A stretch of DNA of 64,000 bases. It comes from Arcuatula senhousia. Taxonomy: Eukaryota; Mollusca; Bivalvia; Mytilida; Mytilidae. Shown piece by piece: positions 11,883-23,639 of the stretch. Below the pieces are notes generated by a model. It did no database searches and was not told the DNA's origin. It saw only the letters and a program-made list of their open reading frames with translations. The DNA lies in the NCBI GenBank assembly GCA_963971305.1, contig OZ020308.1, positions 20,643,838-20,707,837 on the forward strand. Direction: 5' to 3'. Made by a program: the position numbers and the translations under genes. Position 1 is the first letter of the stretch. Each line of letters begins with the position of its first letter.

Positions 11883-12475
11883 CATATTTAAATCTACATC
11901 TCGAAATTGCCTCTCAAGGAAGACTTTCAACAAAACTCTATGACAAAAGTGATGACTTCAACTTTCCAATTGTCAACTTTCCCTATTTTTTAGCAACATT
12001 CCCTCAACTCCTTCTTATGGAGTTTTCGTATCACAGTTGATTCGTTACCCCAGAGCTTGCGGGAATTACATCGATTATCTTTGCAGAGCGTCACGTTGCT
12101 AACACAGGTTTATATTGTTCCACGGTTGCTGTCTTCAGTGAACAAGTTTTACAGTAGACTCCGTGCATTCGTAGACAAATATGGGATTTCTATCACTCAA
12201 ATGAGTGCAGTTTGGCTTGTTGTAGAATTTTGTTTTGTCTTCCTTAACCGGATTTGACACACTGAATTATGAGCTAGCAACACGGCGGTCTTGCTATAGC
12301 AGGAGGGAACTGCTTACGCTCCAGAGCACCTTAGTTTCCTTTTGTTATGACTTTAATATAATTTTTGTTGTTGATTTCATTTCGGTTGATTTTGTGTTTT
12401 GTGTTTCTTCGTGCTGTTCTTGTTCGTGTTTACCAGTTTTGTCGTTGCCCTTTCGGACATTCATTTTTTAACAAA
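11883..12475 (+). pseudogene. RT-family 3' fragment, plus strand (head-to-head partner)
   Basis: The plus strand encodes LNLHLEIASQGRLSTKLYDK, then SDDFNFPIVNFPYFL. After frame breaks it continues with VYIVPRLLSSVNKFYSR and DKYGISITQM. A 3'UTR ending in TTGCCCTTTCGGAC at about 12450 follows. It is joined head-to-head with the minus-strand copy at 11365-11882. Several frameshifts and stops make it non-functional. Confidence 0.7.
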
Positions 12476-12479
12476 GTGT

Positions 12480-14230
12480 ACACGTGAGAAATAATCTTAT
12501 ATACAAGTAAACCATATCTAATAATAACATAGAGCATCTGAAACACGGGGAATTGTTCTACTAACTCCACACTGAATTGAAGACAAACTCTTGTAATGTC
12601 AAAACAGTGAACTTTGGACAGGTGAAAGCAGACCGTGGTCCGCATTCCTGGACCAGAGCGGACCAAACCAAAAGTCTGGTCAGCATAAATCTTGTCTGTC
12701 CTCATGTCTGGTCAGCTACAAGCAGGCCAAGAGGTGTCCAAATCTGACTTGACCTGAAGACACCGACAGGTCTGCTTTGGACAGTTTTTTATACCTTTAG
12801 CTGGGCTGCAAATTAAGTAATCGATTGTCAATGTGATTTTTTTTTCAATTTGCATTTTCATTGTATTACTATATCCAATAAATAAATATAGAATGTTTAC
12901 TTGAAATAAACGAAAGATACCATAATGCTCATGTTCAAATATTAAAATTTACAAGTTAAAGATATTATACTGATTTTCATGTTAAAAATATGATAGTTTT
13001 CACTTAAAAATATTTAATCATTTAAATTTAAATAAGCGTAATGTTATACGATTTTTTTTTAATAAAATATCATTTGATAACATAGTCATGAAACTTATTA
13101 TTTTTTATGAATTAAAAAAAAGAACATTTTTCTAATTTTGAGTTTATAATCCTAACTAATAATTTTATTTTGAAATAGCCTACATCTAAGACAAAACCAT
13201 ACCAAACAAAATTACATCACCCATAGGGCAAAGTATTTCATTGAATAAACGTCATCAATATAAATCCTGAACTTTGATGTAGACCTTTATCTATTACGAA
13301 CAATGAAACCTCAATCTACATTTACATGTTTACCATACCGTAGAAATAAATGTATTTTAATACAATTATTTTGTTAATGCTTGTCGATGTATAAATAATT
13401 TTTTTCTTGAAAACTTGAATTGTGGTCTGTTTTAAATTAAGGCTGTCAATAGTTAGTTCTAATAAAACCATCTTATACTCGCTTATGAACTTCAATGTAT
13501 AGTTAAGGATAAAAATAGTAAAAGTGACAATATAATCGTCAAACCTTAACATATTTGTAGAACTTTTCAATAAAAGATTACACAATCTTGTGTATTTCAG
13601 TTTCCCTTACTATCTTAATCCATTTCAGGTCTTGAAAAGGCTGAACATAAAATTTCGACTTGCTCCATAACGGGTAGCTACAATAATGTGGCTTCATTGA
13701 CAACTATGATTGTACGAATCTTCAATGCGGTCCCATTACTTGCAACGCCAAAAGTGAATCACATCGGGTGTATATCCATTCAGCCTTTCCCCAGAGTATT
13801 GCAAACTGTTTAATGTAGAAAAAAAATCATATACAATTGACTAGTTAGTTCAACGCAACAAAAACTCAATAATTTCGATGGTTAGTTTAAGCTGTACATA
13901 AAATATAGGTCAAAACCACATTTTAATCATACACATAATTGATTAATTTAAAAACAACATACGAAAATATTTCACAATACCGGTACTTAAATAATACGAT
14001 ACTTTTGTGATATAATGATTAAATGTAGACATTCTGAAACACCACTGTGACACAAAATGGATGCACGTAGTATTACAATACCTAAATGATGTAATAATTA
14101 AAATGGTGCACAAACTAGATACTTTGATAATTCATACTTATTTGATACATGTACATTTTTCTCTAATTTTCATCCGATTTATCAACCTCTCAACCAGATG
14201 TGGAAAAATATTTGGCCATTCATGTCATTG
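12480..14230. other. AT-rich spacer, nothing recognised
   Basis: Short unsupported frames only. A GGACCAGAGCGGACC/GTCTGGTCAG-rich patch at 12630-12720 has no recognised identity. Confidence 0.5.
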
Positions 14231-14240
14231 GTTTGATTCT

Positions 14241-14430
14241 AACGCGTTATATTTTCTTTAATAAATTAACGCGTTATTTGTGTAAACTTATTTCTGGCAT
14301 TATTTCTGACAACTAACGCGTTATTTGTGCAAAATAACGCGTTATTTTTAAAAACTAACGCGTTATTTGTGCGAACTAACGCGTTAATTGTGCAAACTAA
14401 CGCGTTATTTATGTAAACTAACACGTTAGT
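14241..14430. repeat. AACGCGTT palindrome array with 21-bp phasing
   Basis: AACGCGTT occurs at 14241, 14268, 14315, 14336, 14357, 14378 and 14399, with a one-base variant AACACGTT at 14420. The last six are spaced exactly 21 bp apart. Spacers are variants of ATTTGTGCAAACT. The 8-bp core contains ACGCGT. Confidence 0.92.
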
Positions 14431-14439
14431 TGGTTCTAA

Positions 14440-15960
14440 GTCCAAGCGTAATTTCCATCCAATCAGAAGTGCTGTTATTAAACTAAAACAGATTAAAACG
14501 AGAAATCCTGACCTGGGTCAGAACCAAACATCCGCTAACCCGAATATTTTAAAAAGCCAATTTCTTTAAAAAAGCTAAAAGATGTAGTCTTCTTCTCTAA
14601 TATCTAGAGGTATTCAATTATCTTCCCTGCAGAAAAACTCATCTGGTTACAAATGCGTATTGATTTACAATGCATTTTCCATTTTGGGGTACCCTGGTTT
14701 TCGATTAAAAAATAAATCTTGACCGATTTTTGATATCTTTGGCACAGAACCTTTGAGTTGACATGAATATGTTTATTTCTAGCCAAAAATTTGGTGTTCG
14801 TGCTGCGTTTATGGGCGTAATTTTTGGTCGAAAAAGGGGGGGGATTTTTTATCGTTATTTTAATAGCCCATTATTGCGTAATTATGAGCACATAGTTAAC
14901 ATCATAATTTCTTTGCTAGTATTACTCGAAAGTTTGCCTAATGCTTTATTTATAAAAACAAAATATCAACCAATGGAATTCATTTATGTATTTTCTCCTA
15001 CGCTTTATGTTGGATTCATAAACTTACGGGTGACCAGGATTTGCTAATGCGCACTTGTAACCCTCTGGATTTTTTAATACTTTTACGATGTAAATAACGA
15101 TGGCGGTGAAATGTAAACAATTAACTGTTTGCATTTATTCCACAAGAATCTGACTGTTATCATATACGTGACACATGTAATGTTATTTAGTAATCTTTTC
15201 TGCTATGTGAGCTGTTGTTTGAACGGTCAACAAAGACGCGTGGTTTAATAGTTCGAATAAAAAACTTGACGAACGTTGGAATGGAAAAGAATGCCAACTT
15301 AACCTTTAAAAAAATTCACAGGGCGTAATATTTGCAGTACATTCTCGAATCTCGTGGAAATATTAGGTAATTACCTTTACTAAAGACAGATATTGGTTTG
15401 AAAATTCTGTTTTACTGGCAAGAATAAACGATCCACTTCATTTGAATATGTTGTTAACAAAATTTGTTCAAGGGACGCAATTACAAAGTTTTACTTTTCA
15501 TTGACAAACAACATGCTATGGAACAGATACCAGATGACTGCTTTCTGTATTGGATATTTAATCCAACACAATGCAAATTCACATGTTGTTAATCCCAATT
15601 TACGGACACCGGACAAAACGGTAAGTATATTCTATGACGTAATCAAAGTCAACAGGTAAATCGTGTACTTTTAAAAATAAGGTTGTCAAGACAGACTAGA
15701 AAAAATGGTCTTTTTCTTAATTTTATATTGGCTTAACATCTTGCAGTACATGTCTGAAAATTTGCAGATGGGAAAAAACATTTAACAGCGTATCCTTTTT
15801 TCAAAAACGTGAACTTGCGATCCATTTCAGTTGCACCGTATTGATTGTATAAATATCCACATAAAAACATGCAAAAATGTAATCTGTTACTTTTTAAAAC
15901 TCTTTTTAATTCATAACAGTTTCTTTAAACAACATAACTTAAAATTGAAAGATTATTTTT
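14440..15960. other. AT-rich spacer, nothing recognised
   Basis: The longest frame (about 94 codons, 14763-15047) has no recognised domain and low-complexity composition. No other signal is seen. Confidence 0.45.
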
Positions 15961-15984
15961 TTTTTACTAAAAAGAACCTTTGAT

Positions 15985-16170
15985 ACACTTGACAACCAGA
16001 ATAAACATTCGAATTGACTTTAATATTTTTTTGGATGAAAAAGCAGAGAAACATATGGGGAATCCGAATGTCAAAGTTCGAAAGGACAGAGACAAAACCA
16101 GTAAACACAAACAAGGACAGGACGAAAAACAGACGACATTTAAAACACGGAAAAACAAAAAGAGCTCACA
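15985..16170 (-). pseudogene. RT-family 3'UTR fragment
   Basis: It contains the complement of the family tail (GTTTTGTCTCTGCCCTTTCG-like, CTGTTTTTCGTCC and ACATTTGG-like landmarks). Only the 3' end of the element is present. Confidence 0.5.
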
Positions 16171-16660
16171 TTCTATTGTTTAAATACCACCAGTTTTTGG
16201 ACTGCGTGCACAAACAATTTCTTAAAGTTTTATCATTACTCCTTTTAACGTTTGGTCGACATATTCTAAACAGGCTAGAAGCAAGTCCTGTGACTATAAT
16301 TCATTATGACGAAACGCGCTTCAGACGTATCAAATATAATGTCGGGAACGGTGTTGTCATTTTCATTCCTTGATGTACAAATGAAAATAAACCTCAATGA
16401 TACACTTGAACAATACTCAAAACTAAACTAGATCGCAATGAAAGGGGAAATTTGGCGCGCCTTTAAACCTGGTTTAAAGTGTAACTTCGCGATTTTTTTG
16501 TTATTAGTTTATTTGGTTTATTATAATGAGAGAAGGCATCATGCCGGGTTTGGGCATTGAAAACAATATATTAAGAAAGATATTCGTAATTTTATTCCAA
16601 TACACAAGACCATAAGGACGCAGCCATGCTATGAACAATGATGAATTATGGGATAGCTCA

Positions 16661-16688
16661 ATTGGAGATGTGACGTCACATCTCCAAT
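16661..16688. promoter_or_regulatory. 28-bp perfect palindrome centred on TGACGTCA
   Basis: ATTGGAGATG, TGACGTCA and CATCTCCAAT run without a gap, so each strand reads the same. The centre is a consensus cAMP-response element. A role as a bZIP site is inference; the palindrome itself is directly visible. Confidence 0.7.
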
Positions 16689-17620
16689 GATAAATACATT
16701 AACTATTGACGATATTTGTAGCATATTAAAGACAGATGTTGTCGATCATCATAATGATTTGGAATATGAATAATTTGGCAGTAATATTTTTTTTAATCCC
16801 CGCATTTTTGTTTATCAAAATAGCAATCAAATAGTTAACTTAAACCTTAAATTGTTTTAAAATATGAAATCATATTTCCAAATAGTTAATGATTTGAAAT
16901 ATTAATTGACACAGTAGCCCTAGTTTTCAATCCTTTTTTTCAAATACTTAAGACAATAAATTCAGTTCTTGATGAATACACAGGTGTCAATTAAAATCAT
17001 TAACCTTTTGGATGATCTGTCACCCCTCAATAAGCCACGCCCCGGTGGTTAATTACAGGTATAATTGACAAATAGATCAATTAAGGTGCTCCTCCAATCA
17101 AAGATTTCCATGCAGCACTGAACCCACTTTAGACACACCCACCACAGCTCATTTTAAGAATTTGGACCAGCACATCTTTTAATAATTTCTTAATTAGTTT
17201 ACGGTATAATTAATCAGCAGGTGTCAATATCACCTGTTCACTCCATTGACTACATTACCCTTACAATAACCAATCAGCCAAAGCGTGGTGCTATATTGTG
17301 TTTGTGCATGGTTTGTGTAATACCCAAATTAAAAAATGTGTTTAAAGATTTCTAGTTCCCACCTTTTCCGTTTTTGAAGTGTTGGAAAAACAATTAGTTA
17401 ACTCAAAAACTCTAATTCCTTGATTAACTACATAATTATTTGACAACAAACAACCAAACAAACAAAAAAGATTCCTACAGTTTATTGTGTTTATATGTTT
17501 TTAATCAGAAAGGGTATTTTATTAACATGTTCAAATGGCACTGGCAGACCAAAGGGGTTGATTTTCGTTCAAAGAAAGTGTTCTAGAACCCATACCAACC
17601 AGGTAGATGTCAACTTCTAA

Positions 17621-17810
17621 TACACAGGAAACAATATTAAACCCCTGTGGTGCCGATAGTTTGCACGGGGGTACTAAACATACACAGGAAACGGCAGGTT
17701 AACCCCTGTTGTGCCAGTGGTTTGTGGTAATAAAGTCTTATACACAGAAAACGATAAGTAAGCCCCTGTGGTGCGATAGTTTGCACGGAAGGACTAATTA
17801 TCATAATATC
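17621..17810. repeat. 60-bp tandem array, three units
   Basis: Units begin TACACAGGAAAC (or TACACAGAAAAC) at 17621, 17681 and 17741, exactly 60 bp apart. Each continues with CCCCTGTGGTGCC and GATAGTTTGCACGG-like sequence. The array is internal to the TTAA element. Confidence 0.85.
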
Positions 17811-18617
17811 ACTTCAAGGTAATCCCAGTTGGGTGCCTGGGAACCATGAATTTTAAACAGGATGTATAAGGGCAATTCTGCATACTGAAAATTAAAATAT
17901 ATTTTCCAAAGATATCTGCACGGCGAATCTTGAAAAAATATTAAAAAAATTCTATATGTTTCTACAAATTGATTCTGAACTTAATGGTTGGTATACCATC
18001 ATAAAACTTTTCACAATCAATCATTAGACTGACTTTTATTTTATCATTCCCGATTTATTTTAATTATTTTAAATTGTCCATTGTGGTACACATCGATAAT
18101 TACCACGTGGGTATAACTTCGTGTATTGGCTTTGAGCAGCGCCATCTAGTACAAATCACGTGACCCTCCATGGATTGATTTTTTTTACTTTCAAAAGCCA
18201 ATTTTACCCTAACCATGCAAAATTGAGCGCTAGGAATTTCACCAAAGTTATTTTTATATCACAGTCTTTCAATGTACAAATTTTGAAAAAATCGCGAACT
18301 TACACTTTAACCCACCATTTCTTTTGAAATGCCTGTACCAAGTCAGGATCATTGCGGTCTTCAATTTTTCCAGTTTTTCGTCCTTGTTTTTGTCCTGTCT
18401 TATGGACATTTGAGATTGATTCTCCAAGTTCGGTTATTTCGTTATTACATTTATTTACACAATTTAGTGAAACATTTGTTTAAATTTGTAATAATACAAC
18501 TGATCAAATGAAACAATGAAAATATGACACAATAACTAAATATACACTTAATTAAATGAAACAAGTTAAATGATACATGTACTATGGTTTTATACATTAT
18601 TAAGCAATTTCATATTG

Positions 18618-19676
18618 TCAAGTTGGTCTACATTTGCCAAACGTAAAAAATCTTTGAACATGTGACCTGAAAGTCTTACTTAACCAGGCGAATATCAACA
18701 GGGTAACAGGAATCTGAATAGTTGAGAGTGCTGTATAGACAATCACTATAGCATCTCCTTCAAGAAATATAGTTTTATATTCAAATACGTAGGCAACTGA
18801 AAAAATCATTCTTACAACAAGACTTAAAGTAAAGTAAACGCTGTATATCGTGACAGTCAGGGTAAGCCTGGAGGTGTCGGTTTTGCTTTGGGTAAAGGAA
18901 CGACGGAATTCAGCCTGTTTTTTTATTTTCCAAATCAGTATCCCGCTGCAGGTGACCAGAATGAACATAGGAACGGCTTGTCCTAAAACCACATCTGTAA
19001 CTATGGAAACCTTCGAAAGATGTAATGTATATTTGTATTCTTTATTCTCACTGGTTTCAAATACATGTTTAAATCGGCATATTGTTACAACTGCTCGATT
19101 TGCCTTGTTAAATGTGTATGATTTAATAATGGCTTGTCTAGAAAGAACGTACAAAGTTGTCGTAACGCTAGTGATTCCAATGATAATAGCTAAATACAAC
19201 ATTCTGGTAAATTTATTTACAAACCGATTGACCTTTAATGGTAGCGATGCAATTATACAACGTTCCAAAGCATACCCAACTTTGAGCCACGTTGATACTT
19301 CTAGTAACATTTTTGGCATACTTTCTGTTGCATGAAGGTAAAAATGGCAATATTTGTACTCAATATAGTTGCCCTCTGTGTAAAGAAATATCGAAATATT
19401 TATCTGTAGCAATAAAGAAAGAAAATCTAAGATCGAGAAGGCTGATAAAATTCCGAAGCTTTTCCAGAAATTTTTACACCATAGAAATCTTAAAAGCAGT
19501 ATCAATAGCGCGAAAGATATAAAGGTAATGCAAGGATTCAAATATTTGTAGTAAAATATTATATTTTCCAACAGTTGAAGCTTTGGGGATATATTTGTTG
19601 TCTCCAGCAACGACATGTCGAACTGCTCCAAATTTTTGAAGAACTTGAGAAAATCATCAACTTCTTTATTTGTCAT
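18618..19676 (-). CDS. Class A GPCR, paralogue 1
   Basis: A single-exon 352-residue seven-transmembrane protein of rhodopsin-like type. Helices lie roughly at residues 47-66, 75-98, 112-140, 157-179, 221-249, 270-296 and 308-331. A Cys at 110 can pair with Cys 200 in extracellular loop 2. The DRY position at the end of helix 3 reads ERC (138-140). There is an N-glycosylation site at Asn28. The plasma membrane is the expected location and the ligand is unknown; distant resemblance to invertebrate peptide receptors is inference only. TTTTCCTTTCAG lies just upstream of the ATG, so a 5'UTR exon probably splices to it 9 bp before the start. A minus-strand AATAAA occurs near 18460. The paralogue is at 47373-48434. 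Confidence 0.85.
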   Translation of the reverse strand: MTNKEVDDFLKFFKNLEQFDMSLLETTNISPKLQLLENIIFYYKYLNPCITFISFALLILLLRFLWCKNFWKSFGILSAFSILDFLSLLLQINISIFLYTEGNYIEYKYCHFYLHATESMPKMLLEVSTWLKVGYALERCIIASLPLKVNRFVNKFTRMLYLAIIIGITSVTTTLYVLSRQAIIKSYTFNKANRAVVTICRFKHVFETSENKEYKYTLHLSKVSIVTDVVLGQAVPMFILVTCSGILIWKIKKQAEFRRSFTQSKTDTSRLTLTVTIYSVYFTLSLVVRMIFSVAYVFEYKTIFLEGDAIVIVYTALSTIQIPVTLLIFAWLSKTFRSHVQRFFTFGKCRPT

Positions 19677-19911
19677 TTCTTTAAACTGAAAGGAAAAAAA
19701 TATAGTGTAACACGTAAAAAAGAATTATGTAACATCGGAAATCTATATAAACAACACCCAAACATAACTCGAAAAACTTGCTTCGATTTGTCATAGTGAA
19801 AGATAGCATTTGATCAATTAAACGATGTTTTAGGGACCACATAAGACGTATTTTCTTTTAACCTTGGTCTAACAGTCAGTCACAGAGAAATATTCTTAGC
19901 GGGTGGAGTAG

Positions 19912-20170
19912 GTGTAGAAAATAATGAAATGTGGAATAAGTGTACGCGACACAGCCCACAATCAAGCGGCAATTTTAGAAAAACCACAATGGACATCCGC
20001 CAGCAGCCTTCAACGAGGCCAGAAGACGCTGCTCGCGGTACTGTAATTGGCCCATAGTCTGTATAAAATGCATTCAATTCAAATGCAGCCCTGAAATAAT
20101 CACAGATAGAACCCCTTCTTAAACAAGGAGCAGAAAACATCAAAAAGACAATTACAAACAAACATAAGAG
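19912..20170. repeat. GTGTACGCGACACAAC-family repeat copy
   Basis: It contains GGAATAAGTGTACGCGACAC, then CAATTTTAGAAAAACCACAATGG and CCAGCAGCC-like sequence. The same family recurs at 24437, 25805, 30503, 50000, 55690 and 59345. The copy 2 block leaves this homology at about 19984. Confidence 0.65.
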
Positions 20171-20177
20171 TTAGTTT

Positions 20178-20430
20178 TTATACCCCGCCAAACGAAGTGG
20201 CGAGGTATTGTGTTATACCCTTTGTTCGGTGTCTGTCCGTCCGTCCGTCCTCTGAAGGTTTCCAAATGATAACTTGAACACGCATCAAGGGATTAGAATT
20301 ATATTTTGCACAGCTGTTGAAAACAATAAAATAAAGGCCAAGTAAAATTTTCAGGATAATACAAAAAAAATAATGTATGGTTTTCCAATTTGACAAAATT
20401 TCAAAATTTGACAATGCTGACATTTGTTTT
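20178..20430. repeat. CGTCCGTCCG-bearing dispersed repeat
   Basis: It begins TATACCCCGCCAAACGAAGTGG and contains GGTGTCTGTCCGTCCGTCCG. It is similar in style to the 62.0-kb repeat (TATACCCCCACTCG, CGTCCGTCCGTCC). Non-coding. Confidence 0.6.
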
Positions 20431-20450
20431 GTCTATTCCTTTATCATATA

Positions 20451-21695
20451 TACACTCCAAAAAAAAAAGGTTAAGCACCACCAGATTTAAATCTGACGCC
20501 ATACTTTTATTTGGCCATTAAACTCTCTGATTTTTTGCATGAGTATAATCAATCGTTTGTTGCTAAAACAAATCAAAGCAATCTTTCCTTTTTTTTTATA
20601 ACAGTGCCATTATTAATTTTGACAACGTAATGACAAAAATCAAGTTTCAGGAGCCATTTTTACATGGTTAAAAAAATTGGTAATTTTCCATGTCAACGAT
20701 TTTAACACAGCTCCATCATTTGCATAACAGCGTTGCAAAGTACTAGGAGTCTTGAAAACGAGTTTCAAACGCTTCATAACAAATTTACGCCGTTTTCAAA
20801 TAACCCTGTTTTTCCGCTGTATTTTGGACCTGAAATTTGTAAAATGCTAATTTTTCTCCCGAAACACATGTTAGATAAAAAATCTCACGTTTCATATTGA
20901 TTAATCGCCCTTATTTCTAACATGCAGCACGACACTTTGCGAAAAATATGCTTTTTAGGTCATTTTCAGAAAATGGTGTATTTTTGTGAATCTGGTAAAT
21001 TGCACTCAAAATAAACTTTTCAACCGTTTATTTTAAACAAAATAAGTTAGTAACACATGTATCAAATGTGAATATGTTTGGAATTATTACAACAGTTTGG
21101 TTTTGAATTTATACGAGAAAAATTACATTTTAGTGAAAATAGTCCAATTTAAAAAAAGATCAATATGTACAAAAAAGGATAGTTGAAATTAAGAACAAAA
21201 CCATTCACCTCCAGTAATGATAAGTTGATTTAAAGATATTCTACCACAAATTTGAGCCAAAAACTTTAAATTCTGTCGAGAAAATTGCATTTTTCTGTTT
21301 TTTACTCAAAATTTCATAGTAACCCAATAATCTCCCTTTTCTCTTACAATTAATTTTTTACTTTTCTTTTTTTTTACAAAAATATTTTCCCAGTGTGTTA
21401 ACCTAATGGATATTTGATCGTCTGTTTAAATGCATAGCTTAAAACGTACAAAAACACGTTTTCCTTAAAAGTGTTCGTCAGGACGGTTTAAGTCATTTTT
21501 TGTGGTTTCCTTTGAGTTGGCATTTGAAAGCGGCTGACCATATACTGTTCAAACATTTTGGTGGAAATTAACATTAAGAACATATTCTAAAAGATATAAC
21601 TTTGGCTCTTATTCATTTGGGATTTATAAAAAAAAAGACTTAATAGCTATACTTTAAAAAATTATATGGTGGTGCTTAACTTTTTTCGGAGTGTA
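20451..21695. mobile_element. Tc1/mariner-like non-autonomous element
   Basis: The left end reads TACACTCCAAAAAAAAAA followed by GGTTAAGCACCACC. The right end, inverted, reads TACACTCCGAAAAAAGTTAA followed by GCACCACC. The ends start at TA dinucleotides and lie within a TATA context, consistent with a TA target. At about 1.25 kb it matches the size of Tc1 elements, yet no transposase frame (DDE motif) is readable, so it is decayed or non-autonomous. Confidence 0.65.
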
Positions 21696-21859
21696 TATAA
21701 TATGCATAACTATAATGAAATTTTCTTGTCTAAGAAAGATAAACATTCAACTCACTTCTATCCTATCTTTCTTCAAATATATTGTGGCGGGATATCATTT
21801 AATGTACGACTAGATGCCTTATTTTTAACAATAAGAATTAGGATTAGTATTTTTTTTAA

Positions 21860-22180
21860 ATGTTGATCAAGGCTTAGATTTTACATTTAAGGTCAGATTT
21901 TTACATCAAAGATTATTATCTACAATAAGGGTTGTTTTTTACAAAAAGGGTTATCTTTTACTTTCGTTGTTGTTTGTTTTTTAGAATAAGGGTTAGTAAT
22001 TACCTATAGGGTTGATCAATTCTGAAATATAACCTTGATGTAAAAAAATGAACCCTTTATGTGAACATTTTTACAATTAGGAGTTTTTTACATTAGAGGT
22101 TTTGCCACTGGTAAATAACTTTTTATGCAAAAACTTTTACATTTGGGATGAATGTAAAAAAAATAAGGGTTGCAACACAG
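21860..22180. repeat. Degenerate TTTTTACA..AAGGGTT repeats
   Basis: About a dozen loosely spaced copies of TTTTACA and AAGGGTT, in both orientations (for example ACAAAAAGGGTTATC, ATGAACCCTTTATG), make up most of this segment. It is a decayed simple-sequence array. Confidence 0.55.
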
Positions 22181-22189
22181 CGGTATTTA

Positions 22190-22740
22190 ACTTCCTCATC
22201 GAGTGTCTATTGTGTGCTGTACTGCTGTTAAGTTCTATGTACGCTGTGTTTACTTGAGAGCAGTTTTGAACAAGTGAATGTTCTTTTATAAGCTTTCATA
22301 AAATTTTATTTGATTCAAGCAAAAGTTTTCATTTACAAAAAGCGCATTTCAAAGTCAAATTTTGTGTCATAAATTATCAATTGAAATAATATCTTTGAAT
22401 ACTAATTACTGAATAAATATGATTAGTTGCTATTTTTGTATCGTAATAAATAAAAATATAAGTTATGTGAAAATGCTGCTGTTTATTTCTGTGTACAAGA
22501 ATGTTGATTTATGTAAAGCAAAAATTGTTAATGTTATTTTCTGTGCAAAAAAAAATATTGTCTCAACGATGATATTTGGCTTAAAATGTTCAAGGAAAAT
22601 AAAGGTAAAATATTCAAATAATAATTTTATATAAACTGATGATGTAAGCATCATTTACTGCACGTAATTGAACAAAATCAGACAATGAGAAACATTAAAT
22701 GACCCAAGACAATATTGCTAAAAAATATTTAAAATGACAC
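22190..22740. other. Spacer, nothing recognised
   Basis: AT-rich, short frames only. Confidence 0.4.
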
Positions 22741-23010
22741 TATTACCCGACTGCTTTTTATTAGTCTATATAAATATATCATAAAATGCAATACTTTATA
22801 ATATAATTAAATATTATGAAATGTATTATATCATATATCATATTATGTATAGATAATGCAATACCTTATTAATACAATATGATGCATTGTATCAAATTAT
22901 ATAATATCGTATTGCATTATGTATATAATAAAATAATGATATACATTTAATGACTGTATATTTAATTGTAAATATATTATTTTAAAATAGGAATGCTAAT
23001 AGTATAATAT
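22741..23010. repeat. AT microsatellite-like tract
   Basis: Dense ATAT/TATTATA sequence with recurring ATAATGCAATAC and TATATCATATATCA. It continues as similar tracts at 23330-23470 and 23880-23990. It probably forms slipped or cruciform structures. Confidence 0.7.
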
Positions 23011-23639
23011 AATAGGCCCCCGAAGGGAGTGGTAATGATTGAAATTTCAATATATTAATCGTACTATGAGCTGAATTTTCCTTCAAAATCCGGTTTTGCA
23101 CTCCCATTTTCCCGAACTTTTTAAAGCTTTATTTCTTTTAGATTTCAGATGTCATTAAAAGCACATATGACCCACAAGAAAAGCTAGTTTGTTTTTGTTT
23201 TCGAATATGAATTGTTTCAATTCGTCTTATTATTAACATTTTGAAATCTTATTTTAACTTTAAAGATACATTTTAACTTCGGGAACGTCACAGGTTAAAC
23301 CTGTCTCATATTATAAAAATAATTGAATGTTTAAGATATCAATGTATTAGATAGTATGAAATGATATAGTATGTACTATGGTGCTGTATATAATAATATT
23401 GTATCATATATTAAATGCATATTATATGAATTATATAATATATCATTATAATACTGTATAATTCAGAATCTGTCATTGGTCCAATTCGGTCACATGATTA
23501 AACTGTACATAGTTGGCAGTATAAGACTTTCTTTTATATGGTTTGATTTTGAAGACTTAAATCAAGATTCCACTCTAAGACATTTCATCATATTCGTGTA
23601 CAAAAAAATAAGTTTTTAGCTATTACACAGTACTAGTGT

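Larger units (their letters stand above)
16474..18310. mobile_element. 1.8-kb TTAA-flanked element with inverted ends
   Basis: TTAA at 16474-16477 and 18307-18310 is the duplicated target. Inside it, the ends read AGTGTAACTTCGCGATTTTT and, on the other strand, AGTGTAAGTTCGCGATTTTT, identical but for one base. The uninterrupted relatives at 9403-9420 (CTGGTTTAACTCACC) and 32490-32510 confirm the insertion point. TTAA duplication is the piggyBac signature, but no transposase frame is visible, so this is a non-autonomous or decayed element. It carries a CRE-centred palindrome and a 60-bp tandem array. Confidence 0.8.
16395..18460 (+). pseudogene. RT-family 3'UTR split by a TTAA element
   Basis: The tail with TTTGGCGCGCCTTTAAACCTGG (in two pieces of family sequence) runs to 16477. 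It resumes at 18307 with CCCACCATTTCTTTTGAAA and ends near GTTATTAC at 18452. The same tail is continuous at 9380-9545, so that locus shows the unoccupied site. Confidence 0.75.

Noticed and set aside
14241..14430. CRISPR-like appearance of the 21-bp array
   Set aside because: Units are continuous 21-mers with similar spacers, no unique spacers and no cas genes; this is eukaryotic DNA.
16014..16373. 119-codon plus-strand frame
   Set aside because: Lysine-rich read-through of the antisense of an RT-family 3'UTR; no ATG context or domain.
18850..19335. 161-codon plus-strand frame
   Set aside because: It is antisense to receptor 1, whose seven helices and conserved paralogue decide the strand.
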